From NCBI GenBank assembly GCA_902768825.1, contig CACXMR010000002.1:49019-113018 (forward strand): DNA of 64,000 nucleotides. Reading direction: 5' to 3'. A model generated the notes under the pieces. It worked only from the letters and a program-made list of their open reading frames with translations. It made no database searches and was not told where the DNA came from. The translations under genes were made by a program, and so were the position numbers. Origin of the DNA: an uncultured Ruminococcus sp. (GTDB taxonomy: Bacteria > Bacillota > Clostridia > Oscillospirales > Acutalibacteraceae). This document shows positions 49,300 to 58,004 of this stretch, piece after piece. Each line of letters opens with the position of its first letter. The first letter of the stretch is position 1.

Positions 49300-50112
49300 T
49301 CAGAGAGCGTGTCCACCTGACACCTTTATCACCTGACCGGTTATCATTCTTGCCTGCTCACTTGCTAAAAACAGGATCGTTTCTGCAATATCCTCCGGCA
49401 TGATCAGCGTTCCCATGGGTATCATGGGAACGATAGCCTTTTCAAGAGCTTCGTCTATCCATCCTGTCTGAGTCGGTCCCGGAGCTACACAGTTGACTGT
49501 AATACCATACTTCCCGACCTCAAGAGCGATACTGCGGGTAAGAGCCTCCAGGGTCGCCTTGCTCGCACCGTAGGTTATTTGTCCCGCAAATACCTGTGAT
49601 GCGTCTGTAGAGATATTGATGATCCTGCCGTAGTCCCTGTGCTGCCTGACAAATTCTCTTGTCATCAGGATGCTGCCACGCACGTTGACGGCAAAGGTAT
49701 CGTCGATCACGCTGCGGGTAATCCTTTCTATGGTATCAAAGCCGTTTTCATCGTCCACTGCCGCATTGTTTACAAGAATATCCACCCATCCGAAGTGACG
49801 TGATGTCACTGAATAGATATCCGTCACAGCGTCCTCGTTGGATATGTCGCTTTCTATGATCAGATAATCCGCATTCAGCTCCCTGAGCCTGCTCTCCACA
49901 GCTCCGGCGTTGCCTGCGTTGGCGGCGTAGTATCTGTCGGCACCGTTTTTATCGGTTTTGTTTATATCGAACTGTCTGTTGATTTTTTTATAGACCAGCA
50001 CCACCTTTGCGCCATCCCGTGCAAAAGCCAGTGCAGCTGCGGCTCCGATGCCCTGGGGATTATTAGCTCCCGTGATGAGAGCAACTCTGTCCCTTAGCCC
50101 ATAGTCTGTCAT
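49300..50112 (-). CDS. SDR family oxidoreductase (3-oxoacyl-ACP reductase-like)
   Basis: A 270-residue short-chain dehydrogenase. The nucleotide-binding region is ITGANNPQGIGAAAALAFA, with the conserved NNAA. The catalytic Tyr-Lys is in YGASK. The C-terminal segment MIPMGTLIMPEDIAETILFLAS is typical. An insertion after strand 2 (about residues 43-68) is longer than usual. The substrate could be an acyl-ACP, a sugar or an alcohol. It stands alone. Confidence 0.88.
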   Translation of the reverse strand: MTDYGLRDRVALITGANNPQGIGAAAALAFARDGAKVVLVYKKINRQFDINKTDKNGADRYYAANAGNAGAVESRLRELNADYLIIESDISNEDAVTDIYSVTSRHFGWVDILVNNAAVDDENGFDTIERITRSVIDDTFAVNVRGSILMTREFVRQHRDYGRIINISTDASQVFAGQITYGASKATLEALTRSIALEVGKYGITVNCVAPGPTQTGWIDEALEKAIVPMIPMGTLIMPEDIAETILFLASEQARMITGQVIKVSGGHAL

Positions 50113-50242
50113 AAATATATCCTCCTGTCAGTTTTTAGATATTTTTATTATATTACTTAATAACAAGGACTTCAATGCGTAAAACAAATTGTTGAAACGG
50201 CTCATTGTTTGGTGAGCTGTCTTTTTTTATAAAAATATAGTA

Positions 50243-50271
50243 TTGACAATAGTTTTTCTAATTTATAAAAT
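50243..50271 (+). promoter_or_regulatory. Promoter of the debranching enzyme gene
   Basis: TTGACA, 17 bases, TAAAAT, 107 bases before the start. It lies in the divergent gap between the SDR gene and the debranching enzyme gene. Confidence 0.75.
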
Positions 50272-50378
50272 AATTATAGCGATATTGTATGAATTGCGGG
50301 TTATTATCCAGGTCTGATACATACAAGAGTCTGATTGCGATGAAATAATTCAGTTTGACAGGAAAGGCGGTATGTTCT

Positions 50379-52463
50379 ATGCGTAGAATCGATATGGCAC
50401 CGACTCACACATTGAAGGGGATACGTTACAGAGCCGGTCATGTGTTTCCCTTCGGCGTCAGCCTGATCGAAGACGGAGTGCAGTTCAGCGTTTTTTCCAG
50501 GGAGGCCACCGGATGTACACTGGTGCTCTATAATCAGGGGGAATCAAAGCCGTTTATTGAGATCCCGTTCCCTGAGGAATTCCGGATAGGAAATGTCTAT
50601 TCCATGATCGTGTTTGACCTGAATATCGAGACACTTGAATACGGTTTCAGATTTGACGGTCCGTGGGACCCTCAAAACGGTCTGCGCTTCAATAAGAATC
50701 TTGTTCTGCTTGATCCCTATGCTCACTCCGTATCGGGCCGCTCGGTATGGCGTGAAAAGCCCAAGCAAGGACGCTTTCAGCACCGGGGCAAGATTATCCT
50801 GGAGGATTATGACTGGGAGGGCGACAAGCCGCTGGAACTGCCGGGCAAGGATCTGATCATCTATGAGATGCACATCCGCTCCTTTACTGCCGACCCGTCA
50901 TGTGGTGTCCGTTTTAAAGGCACCTTCGCAGGACTGGTGGAAAAGATACCCTACCTCAAGGAGCTTGGGGTGAACTGTGTAGAGCTCATGCCCATATTCG
51001 AGTTTGACGAGTTTGAAAACAGCCGGGGTGATCTGGTGAATTACTGGGGCTATTCCACCGTCAACTTTTTCTCTCCCAAGGCTGGTTACGCTGCCTCTGC
51101 CCGTTACGGCACTGAGGCGGACGAGCTAAAAAACATGATAAAGAACCTTCACGCCAACGGCATACAGGTCATACTTGATGTTGTGTTCAATCACACTGCT
51201 GAAGGAAACGAGCATGGCCCCACTATTTCTTATCGGGGTATCGACAACAGAACCTACTATCTCCTGACTCCTGACGGGTATTATTATAATTTCAGCGGGT
51301 GCGGCAACACCATGAACTGCAACAACTCCATTGTCAGAAACGTGGTTTTGGACTGTCTGAGATATTGGGTGGCTGCCTATCACGTTGACGGCTTCCGCTT
51401 TGATCTTGCGTCAATTCTTTCCCGTGACGAAAACGGCACTCCCATGATGAATCCACCGCTGCTTGAAAGCATTGCCCATGACTCAGTATTGGGAAACTGT
51501 GTGCTTATAGCCGAAGCATGGGACGCAAGCGGTCTTTATCAGGTGGGGTCCTTTCCAGCATACGGCCGATGGGCGGAGTGGAACGGTAAATACAGGGACT
51601 GTGTGCGCCGCTTCATAAAGGGCGCAGCCGAGTGTGCTCCGGAGATGTACCTTCGCATTGGCGGCTCGCCTGATATGTATTCCGGCAGGTCATCGGCTGC
51701 ATCGGTAAATTTCATAACCTGTCACGACGGGTTTACACTGCGTGATCTTGTTTCATATAACGAAAAACACAACGAAAACAACGGTGAGGATAACCGTGAC
51801 GGCTGCAATGACAATAATTCCTGGAACTGCGGTGTGGAGGGCGAAACTGATGATCCGGAGATACTTGCCCTGCGCCTGCGTCAGATGAAGAATATGCTGA
51901 CGATACTCCTGACCAGCAGAGGTATTCCTATGCTTCTGTCGGGGGATGAGTTTGGTAACACCCAGTTTGGAAACAACAACGCCTATTGTCAGGACAATGA
52001 GATATCCTGGCTTGACTGGACACTTCTTGACAGCAACCGGGAATTGTTCGACTATGTGCGCCGGCTAATTGCCTTCCGCAAGGCTCATCCGGTGCTGCGT
52101 TCAGAAAACTATGAAACGGGACATAACGGCACAGGCTATCCGGAGCTGTCGTTCCATGGGACTGAGCCATGGGATCTTGATGCAGAAGGTCCCGGACTGT
52201 GCTTTGCAAGCCTTTGGGCTGAGGATCACGTCCGCTTCGGGACGAAGAAGGACTGCTTCCTCTATGTATTGGTCAATGCCCATTGGGAGGAGCATGATTT
52301 TGGATTGCCCATAGTCCCTCAGGGCTTCAAGTGGCACATAGCCTTCGAGTCAAACGGAATATCCACCGAGCCAGGGGAGGAGCTGCCCCTCAGGGGGGAG
52401 CGCATTACACTTGGTGCAAGAACTACTGCAGTGCTTATTGCCAAGACTAAGGGCCGGGGCTGA
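50379..52463 (+). CDS. Glycogen debranching enzyme / isoamylase-type GH13 (GlgX-like)
   Basis: A 694-residue enzyme cutting alpha-1,6 branches in glycogen or related glucans. The N-terminal CBM48-like domain (GVSLIEDGVQFSVFS) is followed by the GH13 barrel with VDGFRFDLAS (nucleophile Asp), LIAEAWDASG (acid Glu) and NFITCHDGFTLRDLV (third Asp). The start is the ATG at 50379, 8 bases after AAGGCGG. There is no signal peptide, so it acts on intracellular glycogen. It could also be an intracellular pullulanase-like enzyme. Confidence 0.9.
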   Translation: MRRIDMAPTHTLKGIRYRAGHVFPFGVSLIEDGVQFSVFSREATGCTLVLYNQGESKPFIEIPFPEEFRIGNVYSMIVFDLNIETLEYGFRFDGPWDPQNGLRFNKNLVLLDPYAHSVSGRSVWREKPKQGRFQHRGKIILEDYDWEGDKPLELPGKDLIIYEMHIRSFTADPSCGVRFKGTFAGLVEKIPYLKELGVNCVELMPIFEFDEFENSRGDLVNYWGYSTVNFFSPKAGYAASARYGTEADELKNMIKNLHANGIQVILDVVFNHTAEGNEHGPTISYRGIDNRTYYLLTPDGYYYNFSGCGNTMNCNNSIVRNVVLDCLRYWVAAYHVDGFRFDLASILSRDENGTPMMNPPLLESIAHDSVLGNCVLIAEAWDASGLYQVGSFPAYGRWAEWNGKYRDCVRRFIKGAAECAPEMYLRIGGSPDMYSGRSSAASVNFITCHDGFTLRDLVSYNEKHNENNGEDNRDGCNDNNSWNCGVEGETDDPEILALRLRQMKNMLTILLTSRGIPMLLSGDEFGNTQFGNNNAYCQDNEISWLDWTLLDSNRELFDYVRRLIAFRKAHPVLRSENYETGHNGTGYPELSFHGTEPWDLDAEGPGLCFASLWAEDHVRFGTKKDCFLYVLVNAHWEEHDFGLPIVPQGFKWHIAFESNGISTEPGEELPLRGERITLGARTTAVLIAKTKGRG

Positions 52464-52478
52464 ATAGTGGCTTTGCAG

Positions 52479-53330
52479 CTAATCTGACGCCTTGCCGGAC
52501 ACTGACAGCAGGTGACAGGATAATCCGATGATCTCCTCATTGGTATCAAGCATCCGCACAGTATTCATCAGGGCGTTTCGGGATGCTTCGTTTTTCCACA
52601 GCTCGTCGATGTTGTTGGCAAGCCATGCGCCGCCCATGACCCCGTGTACTACAGTATCACGAAAGCCGCCCTCTTCAAGCTCTGACCTCAGGGCTTTTGC
52701 GGTGTGCAGGTTGGAGCTTCCCAGTCCGTTATAGACTTCCTTGTTCGGATTGATATGGCAGCCGTCCTTCAGTTCTCTTTCCACCATTGCCAGGAACCCC
52801 GGATCCTCAAGGCAGGTTTCTCCGTTGGCGGGAGAATAGACTGTGATATTGTAAAGCAGTACGGAGAAGGGGGTCAGAGCAGCCGTAAAAAGCTTTCCGC
52901 CGTTTTTGAGCAGGCGCCTGCTTTCCCTGATGGCGATGATGCGCTCATCGTGATCGGTGATGTGGTAAAGCGGACCCATTAGCATTACCGCATCTGCGCT
53001 GTTATCGGGTCTTGGTACGCTTCGTGCGTCACAGACCTCGCTTGAATAAAGGGAGCAGCCGGGATATTCCCCTGCAAGCTCCTTGCTCATTCTGATGTTT
53101 GTGGGGGACAGGTCAAACAGATGCACCTCGTATCCGAGTGAAGAGAGCCACCATGAGTATTCTCCGTATGCGCCGCCGATGTCATAGATCACCGCAGGCG
53201 GTGCGGGCAGGTTTTCCAGGAGTATCTCCTTGGTTCTCTCAAATTCGATCAATCCGATATCTGATCTCAGTCGGTTGTATTCTCTTCCGGCCTCGTAGTA
53301 AGCCAGAACGGACTTGTCTATAGTTTTCAT
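52479..53330 (-). CDS. Class I SAM-dependent methyltransferase
   Basis: A 283-residue small-molecule-type methyltransferase. Motif I is VIYDIGGAYGEYS, and the acidic end of strand 2 is in VHLFDLSP. MLMGPLYHITDHDER follows, as in UbiE-like enzymes. The substrate is unknown. The start is the ATG at 53330, 9 bases after GGAG. The ATG at 53360 lacks a ribosome site. It lies downstream of the 28-codon gene and its terminator, and a small frame with a strong site overlaps its start, so its expression may depend on read-through or coupling. Confidence 0.88.
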   Translation of the reverse strand: MKTIDKSVLAYYEAGREYNRLRSDIGLIEFERTKEILLENLPAPPAVIYDIGGAYGEYSWWLSSLGYEVHLFDLSPTNIRMSKELAGEYPGCSLYSSEVCDARSVPRPDNSADAVMLMGPLYHITDHDERIIAIRESRRLLKNGGKLFTAALTPFSVLLYNITVYSPANGETCLEDPGFLAMVERELKDGCHINPNKEVYNGLGSSNLHTAKALRSELEEGGFRDTVVHGVMGGAWLANNIDELWKNEASRNALMNTVRMLDTNEEIIGLSCHLLSVSGKASD

Positions 53331-53421
53331 AGCAATTATCTCCTTTTTGATAGTATTCATTAGTGTTGGGTTGGTAGGCTTCGCTATTTGTTTGCTGGTG
53401 GTGAACGTCCTGTTCCGGCAT
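53239..53421 (-). CDS. Possible upstream ORF overlapping the methyltransferase start (60 aa)
   Basis: The ATG at 53421 has an almost ideal ribosome site, AAAGGAGGG, ending 6 bases before it. The frame begins MPEQDVHHQQTNSEAYQPN, is rich in Gln, Asn and Tyr, and runs 92 bases into the methyltransferase gene in another frame. Either it is a real small peptide or a coupling uORF. The C-terminal half is Arg-rich and simply reads the methyltransferase gene out of frame, so a conserved function for that half is unlikely. Confidence 0.35.
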   Translation of the reverse strand: MPEQDVHHQQTNSEAYQPNTNEYYQKGDNCYENYRQVRSGLLRGRKRIQPTEIRYRIDRI

Positions 53422-53440
53422 ATCGGACCCTCCTTTCAAA

Positions 53441-53484
53441 AAATAAAAAACCGGTCAGAAGCTCACACAGAGCCGCTGACCGGT
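53441..53484 (-). terminator. Intrinsic terminator after the 28-codon gene
   Basis: On the minus strand: ACCGGTCAG and CTGACCGGT (9 bp), with an inner GCTC/GAGC helix and TGTGT loop, then TTTTTTATTTT. It lies 17 bases after the small gene and about 110 bases before the methyltransferase start. Confidence 0.92.
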
Positions 53485-53500
53485 ATTTTGTCGTTAAGCG

Positions 53501-53587
53501 TTATTTTGCACACAACAAACCAAGCCAGATGCCCTGATCGACACTGACCTGCTGCTGGCCTATTCTGTTTGAGAAAAAGTCAGACAT
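53501..53587 (-). CDS. 28-residue peptide gene with its own promoter and terminator, unknown
   Basis: A complete mini-gene. AAAGGAGG lies 9 bases before the ATG, there are 28 codons, TAA, then an intrinsic terminator. The peptide begins MSDFFSNR, has a run of three Gln (residues 11-13), and ends in a hydrophobic stretch with one Trp and one Cys (WLGLLCAK). It lacks a classical signal peptide and a double-glycine leader. Possible roles: a small regulatory or signalling peptide, a RiPP precursor, a membrane-associated micropeptide, or a leader peptide controlling read-through into the methyltransferase. The full set of expression signals makes a chance frame unlikely. Confidence 0.7.
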   Translation of the reverse strand: MSDFFSNRIGQQQVSVDQGIWLGLLCAK

Positions 53588-53615
53588 TGCTGTGTACCTC
53601 CTTTACGTTTACGAC

Positions 53616-53644
53616 ATTATAACACCTGGTTCCATTTTTGTCAA
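53616..53644 (-). promoter_or_regulatory. Consensus promoter of the 28-codon gene
   Basis: On the minus strand: TTGACA, 17 bases, TATAAT, perfect in both hexamers and spacing. The transcript would be about 165 bases if it ends at the terminator. Confidence 0.92.
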
Positions 53645-53648
53645 GTCA

Positions 53649-53674
53649 GGTGGACTTTTTAGGAAAAGTCCACC
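53649..53674. promoter_or_regulatory. Perfect dyad directly upstream of the small-gene promoter
   Basis: GGTGGACTTTT-TAGG-AAAAGTCCACC: 11-base arms and a 4-base loop, ending 5 bases from the -35. It could be an activator or repressor site for the promoter, or the hairpin that ends the hydrolase operon. No T tract follows on either strand, which favours a protein site. Confidence 0.6.
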
Positions 53675-53682
53675 CGAAAACA

Positions 53683-53789
53683 CTGTTCGCATTATCAGTC
53701 TAAACAAATATGCAATTTAGTCTCTGCGTATTGAGACTAAAAAATGCGAGGGTATAGTAACAAATTCGTCTCTCTGCCACCGCGAACAG
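53683..53789. repeat. Nested inverted repeats in the gap between the hydrolase and the small gene
   Basis: CTGTTCGC (53683-53690) and GCGAACAG (53782-53789) enclose a second inverted repeat, TTTAGTCTC with GAGACTAAA (about 53716-53741). The whole could fold as one structured RNA at the 3' end of the hydrolase operon, or be a small degenerate repeat element. No coding frame is evident. Confidence 0.45.
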
Positions 53790-53807
53790 GGGAGCGCAGG
53801 AGAAATT

Positions 53808-54776
53808 TTAGTTTTCGATGAAGCTGAGGATGTCCTCATAAACGTGCATCTTCCGCTTCTCGTGGAGAACATCGTGGCGCATACCCTTGTAGAGCTTGCC
53901 CTTCACGTTTTTGTAGCCCATCCTTTTCAGGAAGTAGAGCGCCTCTACCATCTTCTGGACCGAAACGGCGCAGGGATCGTCCGCTCCTGAGAAAAAGCGT
54001 ATGGGCATATCGGGATTTTTCGGAGTAAAGCCGGGAGTGTATGCAAGCAACGCCATCTTCAGCATTTCCTCATACCCACTCAACGTGAAGTTGAACTTGC
54101 ACATAGGATCATTGTTGTGCTCGATGACGGCTTCCCTCACTGAGTTAGTCCAGGCGTTATGCAGCCCCTCATGCTTGAACCTGCGCTCATAGTTGTTTCC
54201 CATGATGAGCTTCTTGGCAAGCTTTGAGCGGGACTTGTATCCCTCGAGTATCCTCAGGCACTTCAGCACCGTCAATCCCTGAATGATCTTATCCGACTTG
54301 GACGGGGAACCGGTAAGCACCAGCTTGCTGATGTCTGCATCGTATTTACGGATATAGCACCTTGCAGCCAGTGAGCCCATGCTGTGCCCAAGAAGAGTGA
54401 CCGGAAGATCGTCCCGTCCGCACTTGGCACGGGCATATTCCTTTACCTCAAGAGTGATCTCATGGACGTCATCAATCAGTCCACGATAACCGCCCTCATA
54501 GAAAAGTCCTCTGTCCGCAGGCGCCAGAACGCTCTCGCCGTGTCCACGGTGATCATTCACTATGGTCATATAGCCATGTCCGGCGAGATAACGCATAAAA
54601 GCGGTATATCGCCCCTTGTGCTCGTTCTTTCCGTGCACCATCTGAACAATGCCCTTTATGACCGCAGGATCCTCAGGTTCAATCCGCAGGACGCAGATGG
54701 GCAGTCCGTCGGTCCCTGAGATGTGAGTGTATTTTGTCTCGATAAGATTAGTATTGTTGTTAATCAATAGTTTCAT
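53808..54776 (-). CDS. Alpha/beta hydrolase, lysophospholipase / monoacylglycerol lipase type
   Basis: A 322-residue serine hydrolase. The nucleophile elbow is LLGHSMGS, the oxyanion segment is VHGKNEHKGRY, the catalytic Asp is in FFSGADDPC and the His is in GMRHDVLHE. It is the last gene of the condensation operon. Its start overlaps the acyl ligase end by 17 bases, so the two are coupled. In this setting it could supply fatty acid from a glycerolipid, release product from the carrier, or hydrolyse the product; which is inference. Confidence 0.87.
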   Translation of the reverse strand: MKLLINNNTNLIETKYTHISGTDGLPICVLRIEPEDPAVIKGIVQMVHGKNEHKGRYTAFMRYLAGHGYMTIVNDHRGHGESVLAPADRGLFYEGGYRGLIDDVHEITLEVKEYARAKCGRDDLPVTLLGHSMGSLAARCYIRKYDADISKLVLTGSPSKSDKIIQGLTVLKCLRILEGYKSRSKLAKKLIMGNNYERRFKHEGLHNAWTNSVREAVIEHNNDPMCKFNFTLSGYEEMLKMALLAYTPGFTPKNPDMPIRFFSGADDPCAVSVQKMVEALYFLKRMGYKNVKGKLYKGMRHDVLHEKRKMHVYEDILSFIEN

Positions 54777-56292
54777 CCCTTAATACTTCTGTACGGATAA
54801 TTTTTCTGGATGCGTTTTTAAAGAAAGGATTCTTTCTGACAACAAGTCTTGAAAGCTGCTTATAGGTGGGCTGTGACTTGTTGTATTCGTCAAGTATCTT
54901 CTGCAGAGCGGCAGTGATTTCCTCCTCGCTCATGGAGGCGACAAGCTCCTTTTCGGGATAGATACGGGCGGTAAGCAGGTTGTCCTCACCGGTAACGATA
55001 ATCTCATCGATAAGGTCGTTGAGTGCAAGCTTGCCCTCTATCTCCTCAGGGGAGATGTTTTCACCGTTGGAGAGAATGATAAGGTTCTTGACTCTTCCGT
55101 TGATGAAGATAAAGCCGTCCTCATCAATATAGCCCTTATCGCCGGTATGCAGCCAGCCGTCCTTCAGAGTTTCCTCGGTCTCCTTCTCCATCTTGTAGTA
55201 GCCCTTCATCACGCTGGTGCCGCGTACAAGTATCTCTCCGTTTTCAAATTTGATTTCGGCATTTGACAGAGCTCTGCCTATAGAGCCGGGCTTGCATGCG
55301 CCTTCTCTGTTGTTGGTGATAACAGGAGAGCACTCGGACATTCCATAGCCCTCATAGACCTTTATGCCATACTTCTCAAACTCTCCGATGTAATACGGAT
55401 CAAGATGAGCACCACCTGTAAAGATACGGTTAAGATTAGTTCCGAATACCTTCTTGGCAAGCATTTCCGGAGGAACATCGCTGCCAAGGGACTTGAGCCT
55501 CTTGTAGATGGTTTCCAGCATAAGCGGCACCATGAGCATTACGTCAGGATTATAAATGCTCATATTCCTTATCATATGCCTCAGATTATCATTTATGCAC
55601 AAAACCGAACCCATCCAGAAGCCGTTGAGCCAATCCATTGTAAGGCAAAACGCATGATGAACAGGCAGTACGCTGAGGAATACCAGACCGGGTCCCTCTT
55701 CATAGAGAACAGCCTCAATGTTGGAATAGAGATTGCACTGTGTAAGCATTACGCCCTTGCTCTTTCCTGTGGTGCCGGAGGTGTAAACGATCATTGAAAC
55801 ATCGTCCTCCAACGGCTCTTCAGGCTCGGCCTGATCCTTGCCGGCAGCTATGAGATCAGCGACAGTCTCAGTGCCCTCAACCGAGTCTCCGGAGAGCATC
55901 CAGATCTTCTTTACCATGGGACAGTTTTCCTTGATCTTCGGTGCAAGAGACGCAAATTTTTCGTCAAGGAACACACCCTCTGAATCAGAACGATAGACAA
56001 GATCGATCAGATCCTCTGCAGGAAGACCGGAATCCAGCGGAACGGCAGCGTTAGTGCTGGTTACTATCGACATATAGGCCTGTATCCACTCAGCAGAGCT
56101 TGTGCCGATGAGTGCGATATGCACTCTGGAAAAGCCCAGTGCAGCAAAGCCTTTTCTCATAGCGGCGGAGGCGGCAGCCAGCTCGCCGTAGGTGCGCTCA
56201 TGTATATCCTTTTTTACAAGCCAGCGCACAGCGGGAAGAGGGGAGTAGTTTTCTTCGCATCTTTTCCACATGGTATAGATCGTTTTATTCAT
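54760..56292 (-). CDS. AMP-forming acyl ligase (adenylation enzyme of an NRPS-like system)
   Basis: A 510-residue ANL-family enzyme, activating a carboxylate with ATP and passing it to a thiol. Core motifs: IVYTSGTTGKSKGV (P-loop), EGYGMSECSP, GDKGYIDEDGFIFINGRVKNLI (hinge) and the C-terminal catalytic lysine in ASRKIIR. The overall sequence is closer to long-chain acyl-CoA synthetases than to amino-acid adenylation domains, so a fatty acid is the likely substrate and the carrier protein encoded next door the likely acceptor. It lies 31 bases after the carrier gene. Confidence 0.9.
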   Translation of the reverse strand: MNKTIYTMWKRCEENYSPLPAVRWLVKKDIHERTYGELAAASAAMRKGFAALGFSRVHIALIGTSSAEWIQAYMSIVTSTNAAVPLDSGLPAEDLIDLVYRSDSEGVFLDEKFASLAPKIKENCPMVKKIWMLSGDSVEGTETVADLIAAGKDQAEPEEPLEDDVSMIVYTSGTTGKSKGVMLTQCNLYSNIEAVLYEEGPGLVFLSVLPVHHAFCLTMDWLNGFWMGSVLCINDNLRHMIRNMSIYNPDVMLMVPLMLETIYKRLKSLGSDVPPEMLAKKVFGTNLNRIFTGGAHLDPYYIGEFEKYGIKVYEGYGMSECSPVITNNREGACKPGSIGRALSNAEIKFENGEILVRGTSVMKGYYKMEKETEETLKDGWLHTGDKGYIDEDGFIFINGRVKNLIILSNGENISPEEIEGKLALNDLIDEIIVTGEDNLLTARIYPEKELVASMSEEEITAALQKILDEYNKSQPTYKQLSRLVVRKNPFFKNASRKIIRTEVLRDETID

Positions 56293-56323
56293 ATTATACC
56301 TCTCTTATCAGTTGTAAATATTA

Positions 56324-56575
56324 TCAGTTGTCGATATACTCCTTCAGAAGGTCGATAGCGTCCTGCACTGTTACTATGCCTGCAAGCTTGCTGTCATCCT
56401 CGCTGAATTCAAACTCAACATCGAATTCATCCTCCAGGTCGCCAAGCAATGTCATGAGATCAAGAGAGCTCAGACCAAGATCGTTACGAAGGTTCATGTC
56501 AGTGGTGATGTCCTCAGCCTTAACTGAGCAGTAGCGTTCTGCGACTTCCTTGAATTTCTGTTCAATGTTTTCCAT
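56324..56575 (-). CDS. Acyl/peptidyl carrier protein
   Basis: An 83-residue acidic carrier. The phosphopantetheine serine is S37 in LGLSSLDL, where the usual DSL is SSL. The helix following it (DLMTLLGDLEDEFDVEF) is typical. The start is the ATG at 56575, 10 bases after AAAGGAG. Its place between the condensation and ligase genes, away from fatty acid synthesis genes, suggests it is dedicated to this pathway. Confidence 0.92.
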   Translation of the reverse strand: MENIEQKFKEVAERYCSVKAEDITTDMNLRNDLGLSSLDLMTLLGDLEDEFDVEFEFSEDDSKLAGIVTVQDAIDLLKEYIDN

Positions 56576-56615
56576 AATGATAAAACTCCTTTCAGTTTCC
56601 TGTACGTTTTGGTTA

Positions 56616-58004
56616 TCAGACCATGTCGATGATCTCTGAGAGTGTTCTGCCGGGATCCTCAATGCCCCTGAACAGTATGCGCATCATGTAATAATACATA
56701 CGCTCTGCATCGTTTTCTGTCAGCTGAACTGTCTGATAGTGGTAAGAGAAGTTGAGCTTTCTGTCGGGCAGGTGGGATACTGTGAGGTACATCTTCTTTG
56801 TAGCGGCGCCGTTTGCAAACCACTTTACATAAACAGGCATCTTCTCAGCGTTGGGGTTCAGATCCTTGGTGTTCATGGGCGGCTGATAGGTCAGATAAAC
56901 GCTAACATATGTGGTATCATCGGGTGTGTTGTAGCGCTTCTTCATCTCGGCTCTGATCATCTCAGGATCGTATCCGCTGTACATATAGATACGGTTCTGA
57001 TGGTTCTGTATCATTCTTGCCGCATCGATAAAGGTCGTATCTCCCGGAATCACCGTTCTGCAGGGGAAGCACAATACACGGCTGCCGCCGGAGGTAAGCT
57101 CGTCACGAGTGGAACGTCTGGCGACGAAGTTTTCTATGGTGATATCCTCCTGACCGTTGTTCATCTTTGAGAGATATGTTCTGATGACCAGCAGAATGAG
57201 GTTTGTCGGAGAGATCTGGTTGTTCAGGCAGAAGTTGATAGCACGCTGCATTGAGTCTACCTCAAGCTGATAGTCCTTTACTGCAACAAAGAGCTCCTTC
57301 CTCTCGATGTCAACGGCTCTCAGATTGGGATCGTTGTGCTTTTTGCGGGCTTCCTCCAGCACTGATGGACCCTGGATATCGGAATAGAGAGGCTCTCCGT
57401 ATGTATCAAGCTCCTCGTCCCAGAAGCGCTTTGCCTTTGCCAGACGTTTTTCGTTATTCTGCTTCTCAAGATCAGAGATGAGCACCTTTTCAAAATCTGC
57501 AAGGGGAGCAGGGTAATCCTCACCAAACTTGAGGTGCTTATACAGGTTCATGATGTCCGTAGCCATTACTGCAACGCCTACAGAGTCATTGAGTCTGTGG
57601 TCCATGTGAACGAAAAAGCCGGTATAGTTGTCGGGGAGCTTCACGATGCGGAACTCGCACATGGGGATATCATCGCCGTCAAAGGTTTCATAAGCCCAAC
57701 TCTGCATGATATCATTTGCTTCCTTCATGGTCTTGTCGGTGAAATCATATTCTGCATAGTCCTGCTCTTCCCAGTCAGCGATATACTGGAGGATTTTGCC
57801 GTTTTCATCCGGCTTTGTAAAGCGTAGTCTCAGACAGGCATATCTTTCCTGTTCGAGGTTGATGCTTCTCTTCAGCACCGGGATATCGATATCTGCCTGG
57901 AAGGCGGCTACGATGCTGAGTCCCGATACCTGCTGTGTCTTATACTCCTTGATCCATTGATAGTGCATATTCTGGGCTGCTGTCAACTCATAGGTTTTTT
58001 TCAT
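56616..58004 (-). CDS. Stand-alone condensation-domain acyltransferase
   Basis: A 462-residue protein with the chloramphenicol-acetyltransferase-like fold of NRPS condensation domains. The active-site motif HHxxxDG appears as D135-H136-R-L-N-D140-S: the catalytic second His and the Asp are kept, the first His and the Gly are replaced. There is no fused adenylation or carrier domain; these are separate downstream genes. The expected reaction is transfer of an acyl group from the carrier to an amine or alcohol. A GAGGAG site precedes the ATG. It is the first gene of a four-gene operon with a consensus-like promoter. Confidence 0.82.
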   Translation of the reverse strand: MKKTYELTAAQNMHYQWIKEYKTQQVSGLSIVAAFQADIDIPVLKRSINLEQERYACLRLRFTKPDENGKILQYIADWEEQDYAEYDFTDKTMKEANDIMQSWAYETFDGDDIPMCEFRIVKLPDNYTGFFVHMDHRLNDSVGVAVMATDIMNLYKHLKFGEDYPAPLADFEKVLISDLEKQNNEKRLAKAKRFWDEELDTYGEPLYSDIQGPSVLEEARKKHNDPNLRAVDIERKELFVAVKDYQLEVDSMQRAINFCLNNQISPTNLILLVIRTYLSKMNNGQEDITIENFVARRSTRDELTSGGSRVLCFPCRTVIPGDTTFIDAARMIQNHQNRIYMYSGYDPEMIRAEMKKRYNTPDDTTYVSVYLTYQPPMNTKDLNPNAEKMPVYVKWFANGAATKKMYLTVSHLPDRKLNFSYHYQTVQLTENDAERMYYYMMRILFRGIEDPGRTLSEIIDMV

